Positions 1-7,680 of a stretch of 52,249 bases of DNA are shown piece by piece (the first letter of the stretch is position 1; the number at the start of each line of letters is the position of its first letter). The position numbers and the translations under genes are program-made. The DNA is taken from the NCBI GenBank assembly GCA_947630375.1, contig CANRHH010000016.1, positions 1 to 52,249 on the forward strand. The letters are read 5' to 3'. The notes beneath the pieces were generated by a model that made no database searches, was not told the origin of the DNA, and was given only the letters and a program-made list of their open reading frames with translations. Source of the DNA: an uncultured Oscillospiraceae bacterium (lineage in GTDB: Bacteria > Bacillota > Clostridia > Oscillospirales > Oscillospiraceae).

Positions 1-38
1 GCCTTTTCCCTAACTTTCCCTCTCATAGGTATAGAAAT

Positions 39-75
39 GGAGCTGTAGTGAAACTTGACGTTTCGCTACAGCCCC
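39..75 (-). terminator. Palindromic terminator, copy 1 of the GGGGCTGTAGC family
   Basis: A 16-bp stem with one mismatch, one G-U pair and a 5-nt loop lies about 10 bases past the stop of the membrane protein gene. The minus-strand stem starts GGGGCTGTAGCGAAAC. Near-identical palindromes occur at 15200-15240 and 15851-15894, each just after a stop codon. Confidence 0.65.
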
Positions 76-84
76 TTAAAGTCT

Positions 85-600
85 TTACCAGTGCCCCCGG
101 CAGAGCAGGCGCTCGGCGGCGAAGGTAAGGGCCGTGGTGGCGATATTGGAAAAGAGGAAGGCCCGGAGGAGCCCTTTGGGCCGCGCCGCCTTCTTTTCAA
201 ACAGGAAATACACAAAGCTCTCCGTGAGCACCGTCAGGGCCAGGTAGCCTCCGCCGACGATCCAGGAGGGCCAGTGGTCCGCCTGCTTTTGCAGGGCCTC
301 CGCGAGGCTGTACCCCATGGTCATGGGCTCCAGAGACAGGAACAGATAGGGGGCCAGGAACGAGACCAGGTTGGCGGCGCACACCGCCAGAAAGACCCGG
401 GGCCGCAGCGCCCGGTCCAGGCAGCGGCCGATCCAGACCGTCTCGATCAGCACCGTGGCGGCGGCCACCCAGGGCAATACGTCCACCGGCCGGGTCTCGG
501 AGACCCAAATCCAGGAGGAATTGGCCCAGGCCGTCAAGCGGAACAGGGGCAGCAGCAGGAAAACCAGCGCCGCCGTCACAAAAGGCTTTTCTCTTTGCAT
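85..600 (-). CDS. Small multi-pass membrane protein, function unknown
   Basis: 171 residues from an ATG preceded by AAGGAGG at good spacing; an upstream in-frame ATG would give 229 residues but crosses the feo terminator and lacks such a site. The protein is mostly hydrophobic, with segments near residues 7-25, 41-60, 66-90, 112-135 and 146-163, so four or five helices in the membrane are likely. The loops carry few charged residues. I recognise no catalytic motif and no named family. It lies directly after the feo operon terminator in the same direction, so read-through from feo is possible, but a role in iron transport is only a guess. Confidence 0.7.
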   Translation of the reverse strand: MQREKPFVTAALVFLLLPLFRLTAWANSSWIWVSETRPVDVLPWVAAATVLIETVWIGRCLDRALRPRVFLAVCAANLVSFLAPYLFLSLEPMTMGYSLAEALQKQADHWPSWIVGGGYLALTVLTESFVYFLFEKKAARPKGLLRAFLFSNIATTALTFAAERLLCRGHW

Positions 601-640
601 ATCCGTCCCTCCTTTTTCTTCCATTCTACTCCGGGCATAT

Positions 641-677
641 AAAAAGCGCAACTTAAGAAATCTTGAGCCGCGCTTTT
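641..677 (-). terminator. Terminator of the feo operon
   Basis: An AAAAGCGC...GCGCTTTT hairpin with an extended imperfect inner stem and a T-rich tail follows the stop of the Cys-rich FeoB-associated gene by a few bases on the minus strand. Confidence 0.7.
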
Positions 678-679
678 CG

Positions 680-817
680 TTACTTCTTATGCTTCCGGCA
701 GCTGGCGCAGTCCCCGGTGCAGCCGGAGCAGCCGCCGCCTCCCCGGCGCAGGCGCCGGGCCGCCAGCCACACACAGGCCAGCAGCGCCGCCAGCACCAGC
801 ACGTCCCCGATGCTCAC
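680..817 (-). CDS. FeoB-associated Cys-rich membrane protein
   Basis: A 45-residue protein read from a GTG that overlaps the feoB stop as GTGA, which implies translational coupling; a longer reading from an ATG inside feoB adds 19 residues of shadow sequence. One transmembrane helix (about residues 4-21) is followed by a basic stretch and a compact CxxCxxxCxxC cluster (about 29-39) and a KHKK tail. This is the layout of the small FeoB-associated proteins that follow feoB in many Firmicutes. The cysteines could bind iron or another metal at the cytoplasmic mouth of FeoB; that role is inferred from position, not demonstrated. Confidence 0.8.
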   Translation of the reverse strand: MSIGDVLVLAALLACVWLAARRLRRGGGGCSGCTGDCASCRKHKK

Positions 818-2823
818 AGCAGCAGCGCCCCCACGTGATACACCAGGCAGGCGCAGACCCAGGCCACGGCGCACTGCATGATCACCACGCCCAAGGTCTT
901 CCAGCGGCTGTTCAGCTCCCGCCGGATGGTGGCCACGGCGGCCACACAGGGGGTGTACAGCAGGGTGAACACCAAAAAGCTCACCGCCGTCAGGGGCGTG
1001 AACACGGTGCCCAGGGCCCCGCCCAGCTCCGCCACGCTGGTGCCCAGCAGCACCGCTAACGTGGAGACCACCGCCTCCTTGGCGGAGAAGCCGGAGATCA
1101 GCGCCGTGACCATCCGCCAGTCGGCAAAGCCCAGGGGCGCGAAGATGGGGGCGATCAGCCGCCCCACCAGGGCCAGCAGGCTCTGGGCGCTGTCGGAGAC
1201 CACGTTCAGGCGGGTATCAAAGGTCTGGAGGAACCAGATGATGATGGTCGCCAGGAAGATCACCGTAAAGGCCCGCTCGATAAAGTCCTCCGCCTTTTCC
1301 CACAGCAGCAGCCCCACGCTCTTGGCCGAGGGCATCCGGTAGTTGGGCAGCTCCATCACGAAGGGCACGGGATTGCCCCGGAAAGCCGTATTTTTCAGCA
1401 CCAGGGCCACAAAGATCCCCACCAGGATCCCGAATATGTACAGCGCCGTCATGGCCAGGCCCCCGTGGCCCGGGAAAAAGGCGGCGGCAAACACCGCGTA
1501 AATGGGGATCTTAGCCGAGCAGCTCATATACGGCGTCAGCAGGATGGTCATTTTCCGGTCCCGGTCCGAGGAGACGGTGCGGGTGGCCATGATGGCGGGC
1601 ACCGAGCAGCCGAAACCGATCAGCATGGGCACCAGGCTCCGGCCGGACAGGCCGATGCGCCGCAGCAGCTTGTCCATCACGAAGGCCACCCGGGCCATGT
1701 AGCCCGTATCCTCCAAAATGGACAGGAAGAAAAACAGCGTCACGATGATGGGCAGGAAGGACAGCACGCTCCCCACCCCGGCAAAGACCCCGTCCACCAC
1801 CAGGCTCCGGACCACCGGGTTGATGCCGTAATCCCGCAGCCCCGCGTCCACCGCCAGGGTCAGCTTGTCGATGGCAGCCCCCAACAGGTCCGACAGGCCC
1901 GTGCCGATCACATTGAAGGTCAGGCAAAAGATCAGCAGCATGATGCCGAAGAACACCGGCAGGGCGGTGTATTTGCCGGTGAGGATCCGGTCCATCCGCA
2001 CAGAGCGCCTGTGCTCCCGGCTCTCGTGGGCCTTCACCACCGACCGGGCCACGGCCTTCTCGATAAAGCTGTAGCGCATGTCCGCTAAAGCGGCGTTCCG
2101 GTCCAATCCCGTCTCCGCCTCCATCTGGACGATGCAGTGCTCCAGCAGCTCCTTCTCGTTCTGGTCCAGCTCCAGGCGCTCCGCCATGTCCCCGTCGCCC
2201 TCGATGAGCTTGACGGTGCAGAAGCGGGAGGGCAGACCCAGCCGGTCCGCGTGGTCCTGGATCAGGTGGATAACCGCGTGCACGCAGCGGTGCACCGGCG
2301 AGTCCTCGGCGCAGAAGTCCGTCACCTTGGGCAGCGTCCGGTTCCTGGCCGCCTGGATCACCTGGTCCACCAGCTCTGACACGCCCTCCCCTTTCGCCGC
2401 GCTGATAGGCACCACCGGCACCCCCAGCAGGCGGCTCAGCAGCGGCACGTCCACCGTGCCCCCGTTGGCGTAGACCTCGTCCATCATGTTCAGGGCCAGC
2501 ACCGTGGGGATCTTCAGCTGTAACAGCTGCAAGGTCAGATACAGGTTCCGCTCGATGTTGGTGGCGTCCACAATGTTGATAAGCGCGTCGGGCTTGTTCT
2601 CCAGGATATAGTCCCGGGAGACGATCTCCTCCTGGGTATAGGTCCGCAGGGAATAGATCCCCGGCAGGTCCACCACGGAGCAGTTTTTCCGGTCCCGGAT
2701 CTCCCCGATCTTCTGATCCACCGTCACCCCCGGGAAGTTGCCCACCCGCTGGTTGGCGCCGGTGAGGGCGTTAAAGAGGGTGGTCTTGCCGCAGTTCTGG
2801 TTGCCGATGAGCGCGAAAATCAT
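814..2823 (-). CDS. feoB: Ferrous iron transporter FeoB
   Basis: 669 residues. The N-terminal GTPase domain shows G1 GNQNCGKTT (7-15), G3 DLPG (52-55) and G4 NMMD (112-115), then a helical GDI-like region to about residue 270. The rest is a polytopic membrane domain with the two Gate regions typical of FeoB, including a conserved Cys in the segment LIGFGCSVPAIMATR. FeoB imports Fe(II) across the cytoplasmic membrane in anaerobes. The gene starts in an ATGA overlap with feoA and ends in a GTGA overlap with the Cys-rich small gene, so the three form one tightly coupled operon. Length is normal for a bacterial FeoB without a C-terminal extension. Confidence 0.97.
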   Translation of the reverse strand: MIFALIGNQNCGKTTLFNALTGANQRVGNFPGVTVDQKIGEIRDRKNCSVVDLPGIYSLRTYTQEEIVSRDYILENKPDALINIVDATNIERNLYLTLQLLQLKIPTVLALNMMDEVYANGGTVDVPLLSRLLGVPVVPISAAKGEGVSELVDQVIQAARNRTLPKVTDFCAEDSPVHRCVHAVIHLIQDHADRLGLPSRFCTVKLIEGDGDMAERLELDQNEKELLEHCIVQMEAETGLDRNAALADMRYSFIEKAVARSVVKAHESREHRRSVRMDRILTGKYTALPVFFGIMLLIFCLTFNVIGTGLSDLLGAAIDKLTLAVDAGLRDYGINPVVRSLVVDGVFAGVGSVLSFLPIIVTLFFFLSILEDTGYMARVAFVMDKLLRRIGLSGRSLVPMLIGFGCSVPAIMATRTVSSDRDRKMTILLTPYMSCSAKIPIYAVFAAAFFPGHGGLAMTALYIFGILVGIFVALVLKNTAFRGNPVPFVMELPNYRMPSAKSVGLLLWEKAEDFIERAFTVIFLATIIIWFLQTFDTRLNVVSDSAQSLLALVGRLIAPIFAPLGFADWRMVTALISGFSAKEAVVSTLAVLLGTSVAELGGALGTVFTPLTAVSFLVFTLLYTPCVAAVATIRRELNSRWKTLGVVIMQCAVAWVCACLVYHVGALLL

Positions 2824-3050
2824 GGCTTCTCCTCCCGCACCTCGATCTTTCTGGCGTCGTCCACCCGGATCGTCAGCTCATAGCCCCGGACCCGGATCTC
2901 GATCGGGTCCCCCATAGGGGCCGTCTTCTGCAGGGTCACCCGCGTGCGGGGAATGAGCCCCATATCCAGCAGGCGGCAGCGGAGGGGCCCGTCTCCGCCT
3001 ACGGTCAATATCGTGCCGGACTGGCCCGGTTTCAGTTGATCCAAAGTCAT
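2820..3050 (-). CDS. feoA: Ferrous iron transport protein A (FeoA)
   Basis: 76 residues forming a single SH3-like FeoA domain, with the typical opening LDQLKPGQSGTI, the central LLDMGLIPRTRV and a C-terminal beta-strand with RGYELTIR. FeoA is a small cytoplasmic partner that supports FeoB-dependent Fe(II) uptake. Two ATGs lie two codons apart; the second (used here) is correctly spaced from GAGGA, while the first directly abuts it. The gene is first in the feo operon and has a good promoter directly upstream. Confidence 0.93.
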   Translation of the reverse strand: MTLDQLKPGQSGTILTVGGDGPLRCRLLDMGLIPRTRVTLQKTAPMGDPIEIRVRGYELTIRVDDARKIEVREEKP

Positions 3051-3091
3051 GCACATTCCTCGATCCGTTTACAACTTTTCAGGCTTTTTCT

Positions 3092-3120
3092 GTTATAGCA
3101 CGGCGCCGGGGACCTGTCAA
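3092..3120 (-). promoter_or_regulatory. Promoter of feoA-feoB
   Basis: TTGACA (3115-3120), a 17-bp spacer, and TATAAC (3092-3097) on the minus strand, about 40 bases upstream of the feoA start. I could not see a convincing Fur box, although the -10 to start region is AT-rich. Confidence 0.75.
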
Positions 3121-3149
3121 CCGACGGCCGTACTTTCTGCCTTACTATT

Positions 3150-4022
3150 TTATATTTTTTCCACATAGCGCCGCACATAGTCGGCAAAACGGCGGGTGGC
3201 GGGGCCGGCCTTGCTGCCCGCGGCGATGGCCAGGCCGATGGTGCGCTTGGCCTCCGGGATCAGCGGCAGCACCAGCAGCCGGTCGTGCCGGCCCTTCAGC
3301 AGCAGCTCCGGCATGATGCTCATGCCCAGGCCCTGCTCCACCATGGCGATGATGGCATAGTCGTCTTTGGTGTAGAAGCGGACGTTGGGCTTGACCCCCG
3401 CCGCCTCCAAGGCCCGGCGGGCGTCGTGGTCCGAGCTCTGCAGGAGGCTGATAAAGGGCTCCGTCTCGCATTCGGTGAGGGGGAACTTGGGATAGCTGGC
3501 AAAGCGGCTGTCCTCCGGCAGGATGGCCAGCAGCCGGTCCTCCATCAGGGGGATGCACTCGCAGTCCAGGCCGCAGGGCATGTTCACAAAGCCGATGTCC
3601 ACACTCCCGTCGGAGAGCCACTGCTCCACATCGTGATAGTCCCCGTTGAGGAGCTTGAAGGCCACCTTGGGGTAGTCCGCCTGGAACTCCTTGAGCACCC
3701 CCGGCAGCCAGTGGACCGCCACAGAGGTGAAGGCCCCGATGCGCACGGTGCCGGCCTCCAGCCCCCGGATGGAGGCGGCCACCTGCTCCAACTGCTCGGC
3801 GCTGTTCAAAAGCCCCCGCACCGCGGGCAGCAGCCGCTCTCCCTCGGCGGTGAGCTTCACCCCCGCCCGGCCCCGCTTCAGCACCGCGAAGCCCAGCTCC
3901 TCCTCTAAAGCCTCCATGCTGTGGCTTACGGCGGACTGGGTGCAGCCCAGGACCTGGGCCGCCCGGGTCAGGCTCTCCTGCTCCACCACCGCCATCAGCG
4001 TCTCCCATCTGGACAGTTTCAT
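3150..4022 (-). CDS. LysR-family transcriptional regulator
   Basis: 290 residues from the ATG preceded by AGGGAG; an ATG ten codons upstream is less well placed. The N-terminal winged HTH (about 1-60) carries the usual AAQVLGCTQSAVSHSMEALE recognition region and is followed by a linker helix and a periplasmic-binding-like effector domain (about 90-285) that would sense a small ligand. The gene is divergent from putP, the usual arrangement for a LysR regulator and its target, so control of putP is likely. The MITE now separates the putP promoter from the putP coding region, leaving both promoters side by side. The ligand cannot be predicted. Confidence 0.88.
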   Translation of the reverse strand: MKLSRWETLMAVVEQESLTRAAQVLGCTQSAVSHSMEALEEELGFAVLKRGRAGVKLTAEGERLLPAVRGLLNSAEQLEQVAASIRGLEAGTVRIGAFTSVAVHWLPGVLKEFQADYPKVAFKLLNGDYHDVEQWLSDGSVDIGFVNMPCGLDCECIPLMEDRLLAILPEDSRFASYPKFPLTECETEPFISLLQSSDHDARRALEAAGVKPNVRFYTKDDYAIIAMVEQGLGMSIMPELLLKGRHDRLLVLPLIPEAKRTIGLAIAAGSKAGPATRRFADYVRRYVEKI

Positions 4023-4037
4023 GCCGCGCTCCCTACT

Positions 4038-4069
4038 ATGAACAAAATTCATCTTGCCATGAGCAAAAT
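4038..4069. repeat. Paired ATGARCAAAAT direct repeats in the lysR leader
   Basis: ATGAACAAAAT (4038-4048) and ATGAGCAAAAT (4059-4069) repeat with a 21-bp period, two turns of the helix, between the lysR -10 box and start codon. This is suitable spacing for a dimeric or tetrameric regulator, possibly the LysR protein itself. Confidence 0.5.
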
Positions 4070-4082
4070 TAGATTCTTTTAT

Positions 4083-4110
4083 ATTATACCTGAAAAAAAG
4101 ACGATTTCAA
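4083..4110 (-). promoter_or_regulatory. Promoter of the lysR gene
   Basis: TTGAAA (4105-4110), a 16-bp spacer, and TATAAT (4083-4088) on the minus strand, about 60 bases upstream of the chosen start. Confidence 0.65.
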
Positions 4111-4132
4111 GCCTCTGGGAGGATTTTTGCTC

Positions 4133-4160
4133 TTGTTTTAAAATTTTTTAACTATATAAT
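4133..4160 (+). promoter_or_regulatory. Probable putP promoter, immediately before the inserted element
   Basis: TTGTTT (4133-4138), a 16-bp spacer and a perfect TATAAT (4155-4160). The MITE begins at 4169 behind its target duplication. Removing the element and one duplicate would put this -10 box about 40 bp upstream of the putP start, which is a normal distance. Confidence 0.6.
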
Positions 4161-4162
4161 CG

Positions 4163-4551
4163 AACTATCAGCTTGTAGACAAAGTTTCATCGTTTTCGCG
4201 CGGAGCAGCGAAGAAAGAATTAAATCTGTTTTTGAGGCAGCTTTGCCGCCTCAAAAACACCCTGAGCCGCATGTCGTCGGCAGAAGTTCCTCGCATTCGC
4301 TTCCCCGTAAACGGGAAAGCTCATTTGCTCCACTCTGCCTCCTCTCAAAACCAAAGCACATGCTTTGGTTTTGGTAAGGAAGAACAAGGCTGTCTGCCGA
4401 TTTGGCGGGCCTTGGACCGCTAAATGGCTTTACAGCCTTGTTCTGACGCCGCGCCGACCAAGCGAAGCGCGATAAGCGCGAGTATCAAATGCGAGCCCAG
4501 CGCAGCGGGTCGCATTTGAAGCGTGCCGACTTTGTCGACACGCTCAACTAT
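4163..4551. mobile_element. MITE-like non-autonomous element with TIRs and target duplication
   Basis: A 377-bp unit (4169-4545) is bounded by 17-bp imperfect inverted repeats. The left end holds TGTAGACAAAGT (4174-4185) and the right end ACTTTGTCGACA (4529-4540); 14 of 17 end positions match. The direct repeat AACTAT flanks it exactly (4163-4168 and 4546-4551). The inside has no credible gene but many hairpins, for example 4231-4259, 4351-4380 and 4484-4520. Its left end matches 15 of 17 bases of the element that starts at 52173, suggesting one transposase family serves both. It lies in the 5' leader of putP, so the putP mRNA would carry about 400 bases of structured leader. Confidence 0.75.
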
Positions 4552-4581
4552 CCCAATTTCAGAAAAGAGAGGATCCCTTCT

Positions 4582-6105
4582 ATGACAAGCGCAAGCATCT
4601 GCATCTTAGCGGCGATCATCGTATACCTGGTAGGTATGCTGGCCATCGGCGCGGTGTACTCCAAAGGCAACAACAACTCCAGCGACTTCTATCTGGGCGG
4701 CCGGCGCCTGGGCCCCATTGTGGTGGCCATGAGCACCGAAGCCTCGGACATGAGCAGCTGGCTTTTGATGGGTGTGCCGGGCCTGGCCTATTTCTGCGGC
4801 CTGGCGGACGCCACCTGGACGGTCATCGGCCTGGCCGTGGGTACTTACCTGAACTGGCTCATCGTGGCCAAGCGCCTGCGGCGCTACTCCGCCCGGGTCA
4901 ACGCCATCACCATCCCGGACTTTTTCTCCCACCGCTACCGGGACGAGAGCGGCCTGATCGAGGGCATCGCGGCGGTGATCATCATCATCTTTTTCGTGCC
5001 CTACACCGCCTCCGGCTTTGCCGCCTGCGGCAAGCTGTTCACCAACCTGTTTGACATCAACTATATGGTGGCCATGCTGATCAGCGCGGCGGTGATCGTG
5101 GGCTACTGCGCCATGGGCGGTTTCATGGCCGCCTCCGTCACCAGCCTGATCCAGAGCATCGTCATGAGCGTGGCCCTGGTGGTCATCCTGGTGTTCGGGA
5201 TCCACACGGCCGGCGGCTGGAGCGCCGTGGTAGCCAACGCCAAGACCGTGCCCGGCTACCTGAGCCTGACTTCCAGCACCAACATTCTCTCCACCGCCCC
5301 CGGCAAATACGGCTTTATCGCCATCTGCTCCACCTTGGCCTGGGGCCTGGGCTACTGCGGCATGCCCCACATCCTCAACCACTTTATGGCCATCAACGAC
5401 GAGGAGAAGCTGTCTGTCTCCCGTCGGATCGGCAGCATCTGGGTGGTCATCTCCATGAGCATTGCAATCATCGTGGGCGTGGTAGGCTTCGCCATGAGCA
5501 GCAACGGTTCCATCGCCCCCTTTGACAGCTCCTCCGCTGCCGAGGCCATTTTGGTGCGCATCTCCTCCCTGATGAGCAGCTACGGCATTCTCCCCGCCCT
5601 GGTCGCGGGCCTGGTGCTGGCCGGGATCCTGGCCTCCACCATGTCCACTGCCGACGCCCAGCTGCTGGCCTCCGCCTCCAGCATCTCCCACAACCTGCTC
5701 CAGGGCGTGTTCCACCTGAAGCTCTCCAACGCCCAGGAGATGTTCATCGCCCGCATCACGGTGCTGGTGGTGGCCCTGGCGGGCGTGTTCCTGGCCCGGG
5801 ACCCCAACAGCTCGGTTTTCGGCATCGTGTCCTTTGCCTGGGCAGGCTTCGGCGCCTCCTTCGGGCCCGTGATGCTCATGGCTCTGTTCTGGAAGCGCTC
5901 TAACCGCTACGGCGCGCTGGCCGGCATGGTCTCCGGCGGGGCGGTAGTGTTTATCTGGAAATACCTGGTGCGCCCCATGGGCGGCGCCTGGGATATCTAC
6001 GAGCTGCTGCCCGCCTTCCTGGTGGCCTGCGCGGCCATCGTCCTGGTGAGCCTGCTCACCAAGGCCCCCGCGAAAGAGATCACCGATGAGTTTGAGAGCA
6101 TCTGA
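4582..6105 (+). CDS. putP: Sodium/solute symporter, PutP type (proline)
   Basis: 507 residues, the standard PutP length. The start is the ATG preceded by AGAGAGG; the open frame continues upstream into the MITE but that part is not protein-like. About 12-13 membrane helices are visible. The segment STEASDMSSWLLMGVPG near residues 51-67 is the conserved Na+/proline site of the SSS family, with Asp56 in the position essential in E. coli PutP. It imports proline with Na+, for nutrition or osmotic balance; substrate choice within the SSS family is inferred from close motif likeness. A strong terminator follows. Regulation probably involves the divergent LysR protein and the structured leader. Confidence 0.92.
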   Translation: MTSASICILAAIIVYLVGMLAIGAVYSKGNNNSSDFYLGGRRLGPIVVAMSTEASDMSSWLLMGVPGLAYFCGLADATWTVIGLAVGTYLNWLIVAKRLRRYSARVNAITIPDFFSHRYRDESGLIEGIAAVIIIIFFVPYTASGFAACGKLFTNLFDINYMVAMLISAAVIVGYCAMGGFMAASVTSLIQSIVMSVALVVILVFGIHTAGGWSAVVANAKTVPGYLSLTSSTNILSTAPGKYGFIAICSTLAWGLGYCGMPHILNHFMAINDEEKLSVSRRIGSIWVVISMSIAIIVGVVGFAMSSNGSIAPFDSSSAAEAILVRISSLMSSYGILPALVAGLVLAGILASTMSTADAQLLASASSISHNLLQGVFHLKLSNAQEMFIARITVLVVALAGVFLARDPNSSVFGIVSFAWAGFGASFGPVMLMALFWKRSNRYGALAGMVSGGAVVFIWKYLVRPMGGAWDIYELLPAFLVACAAIVLVSLLTKAPAKEITDEFESI

Positions 6106-6118
6106 AGAAACCTTTTAC

Positions 6119-6155
6119 AAAGGGGCTCCCCCCTGCACGGGGGAGCCCCTTTTTT
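6119..6155 (+). terminator. Terminator of putP
   Basis: AAAGGGGCTCCCCC paired with GGGGGAGCCCCTTTTTT, a GC-rich stem followed by a run of six T, 14 bases past the putP stop. Confidence 0.9.
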
Positions 6156-6200
6156 GCCTCGAATACGGCGGGGTGTTCTATTTTGAGAACCAGCGCATGA

Positions 6201-6238
6201 TAAAGGACCCCCCGGCGCGGGATCGCGCCGGAGGGTCG
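6201..6238 (-). terminator. Terminator of the rnf operon
   Basis: On the minus strand GACCCTCCGGCGCG pairs with CGCGCCGGGGGGTC around a short loop, followed by CTTTAT, 20 bases past the rnfB stop. Confidence 0.75.
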
Positions 6239-6258
6239 TCTTGCTTTGCTTGTTTTGC

Positions 6259-7077
6259 TTACTCCGCTGCCGCCACAGTGACCTTGCCGCCGAAGGTGAC
6301 GATGATCTTCCGGGGGCAGATCTCCGCGCAGTGGCCGCAGCCGGTGCACTTGGCCGGGTCCACTTCCGCCAGGAAGTCCCGCACCATGATGGCCGAGGCG
6401 GGGCACTCCCGCATACAGCGCATACAGCCGATGCAGCCGTAGTCGCACATCTTCATGACCTTGGCGCCCTTGTCCCGGTTGGAGCAGGCGGGCATGATCT
6501 TCTGGCTCTCGGGAATCAGCTTGATGATGCTCTTGGGGCAGGCCTCGGCACAGGCGCCGCAACCCACGCACTTGGACCGGTCCACCTTGGCCACGCCGTC
6601 CACGATGTGGATGGCGTCAAACTGGCAGGCGCGGGTGCAGTTGCCCAGGCCGATGCAGGCGAAAGTGCAGGTCTTGTTGCTCTTGCCGCCGAAGAGCATG
6701 GCGGCCCGGCAGTCCACAGGGCCGGTGTAGTTGAAGCGCTTTTCCGCGTGGCCCTCGGTGCCCGAGCAGGGCACAAAGGCCACCATTTTCTCCGCCGCGT
6801 CCGCGGACACGCCCATGATCTCGGCGATCTTGGCCGCCGCCTCGGGGCCGCCGGCCACACAGCGGTTGGTGGGCGCTTCGCCTGCCGCCACAGCGGCGGC
6901 GTAGCCGTCACAGCCGGGGAAGCCGCAGCCGCCGCAGTTGGCGCCGGCCAGGCAGGCCCGGACGGCCTCCTGCTTGGGGTCCACTTCTACATAGAAGATC
7001 TTGGAGGCATAGGCCAGCACGGCGCCGAACACGCCGCCTAAGATGCCCAGGACCAGAATAGAATATACGATCGTCAT
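6259..7077 (-). CDS. rnfB: Rnf electron transport complex subunit RnfB
   Basis: 272 residues. An N-terminal helix (about 5-27) is followed by a CLAGANCGGCGFPGC Fe-S motif and several ferredoxin-type motifs: CVGCGACAEACP, CIGCMRCMRECP and CTGCGHCAEICP, plus a further Cys-rich stretch around residues 135-157. That allows about six [4Fe-4S] clusters, more than in proteobacterial RnfB and as expected in clostridia. RnfB is the likely entry point for electrons from reduced ferredoxin. It is the last gene of the operon, 15 bases after rnfA. Confidence 0.96.
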   Translation of the reverse strand: MTIVYSILVLGILGGVFGAVLAYASKIFYVEVDPKQEAVRACLAGANCGGCGFPGCDGYAAAVAAGEAPTNRCVAGGPEAAAKIAEIMGVSADAAEKMVAFVPCSGTEGHAEKRFNYTGPVDCRAAMLFGGKSNKTCTFACIGLGNCTRACQFDAIHIVDGVAKVDRSKCVGCGACAEACPKSIIKLIPESQKIMPACSNRDKGAKVMKMCDYGCIGCMRCMRECPASAIMVRDFLAEVDPAKCTGCGHCAEICPRKIIVTFGGKVTVAAAE

Positions 7078-7092
7078 TTTTCCGGCCCTCCC

Positions 7093-7680
7093 TTACCCGA
7101 AGATCTGCATCCCGCTGAAGCCCATGAAGGCCAGGGCCAGCAGGCCGGCGGAGACCAGGCAGATGGGGAAGCCCTCGAAGCACTCGGGGTACTCGGAGAA
7201 GGCCACCCGCTCCCGGACGCTGGCGAACAGGACGATCGCCAGCATGAAGCCCAGGCCGCCGGTGATGCCGTAGACCACGGACTCGATGAAGTTATAGTTG
7301 TTCTGCACGTTCAGCAGCACCACGCCCAGCACCGCGCAGTTGGTGGTGATCAGAGGCAAATAGATGCCCAGGGCGGAGTACAGCGAGGGGACGGACTTCT
7401 TCAGGAACATCTCCACAAACTGCACCAGAGAGGCGATGACCAGGATGAAGGCCAGGGTCTGCAGGAACTCCAGGCCCAGCGGCACTAAGATGAACTGGTC
7501 GATCACCCAGCAGATGGCGGAAGCCAGGCCCATGACAAAGACCACGGCCAGGCCCATGCCGGCGGCGGTGTCCACCTTGCTGGAGCAGCCCAGGAAGGGA
7601 CAGCAGCCCAGGAACTGGGAGAAGATGAAGTTGTTGATGAGAATCGCGCCCAGGGAGATCGAAAGGATATTGGTCAGCAT
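7093..7680 (-). CDS. rnfA: Rnf complex integral membrane subunit RnfA
   Basis: 195 residues, six predicted membrane helices, with the conserved FSQFLGCCPFLGCS segment in helix 1 and TTNCAVLGVVLLNV in the middle. RnfA and RnfE are homologous, oppositely oriented membrane subunits that hold a [2Fe-2S] cluster between them and pass electrons across the membrane while ions are pumped. The start overlaps the end of rnfE by 7 bases. Confidence 0.96.
   Translation of the reverse strand: MLTNILSISLGAILINNFIFSQFLGCCPFLGCSSKVDTAAGMGLAVVFVMGLASAICWVIDQFILVPLGLEFLQTLAFILVIASLVQFVEMFLKKSVPSLYSALGIYLPLITTNCAVLGVVLLNVQNNYNFIESVVYGITGGLGFMLAIVLFASVRERVAFSEYPECFEGFPICLVSAGLLALAFMGFSGMQIFG

Noticed and set aside
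1465-2088. Antisense open frame within feoB, and similar ones at 4606-5715, 10230-11408, 11758-13107, 17001-18311, 19546-20931, 20904-22115 and 30185-31519
   Set aside because: All mirror well-supported genes and have the His/Gly/Arg/Gln-rich bias of reverse-strand frames in GC-rich DNA.
4232-4580. Open frames inside the MITE, including an N-terminal extension of putP
   Set aside because: They consist of translated hairpin repeats. The putP family start and the AGAGAGG site support 4582.
4163-4581. A riboswitch in the long putP leader
   Set aside because: The leader is explained by an insertion with terminal repeats and target duplication; no known aptamer core was seen.
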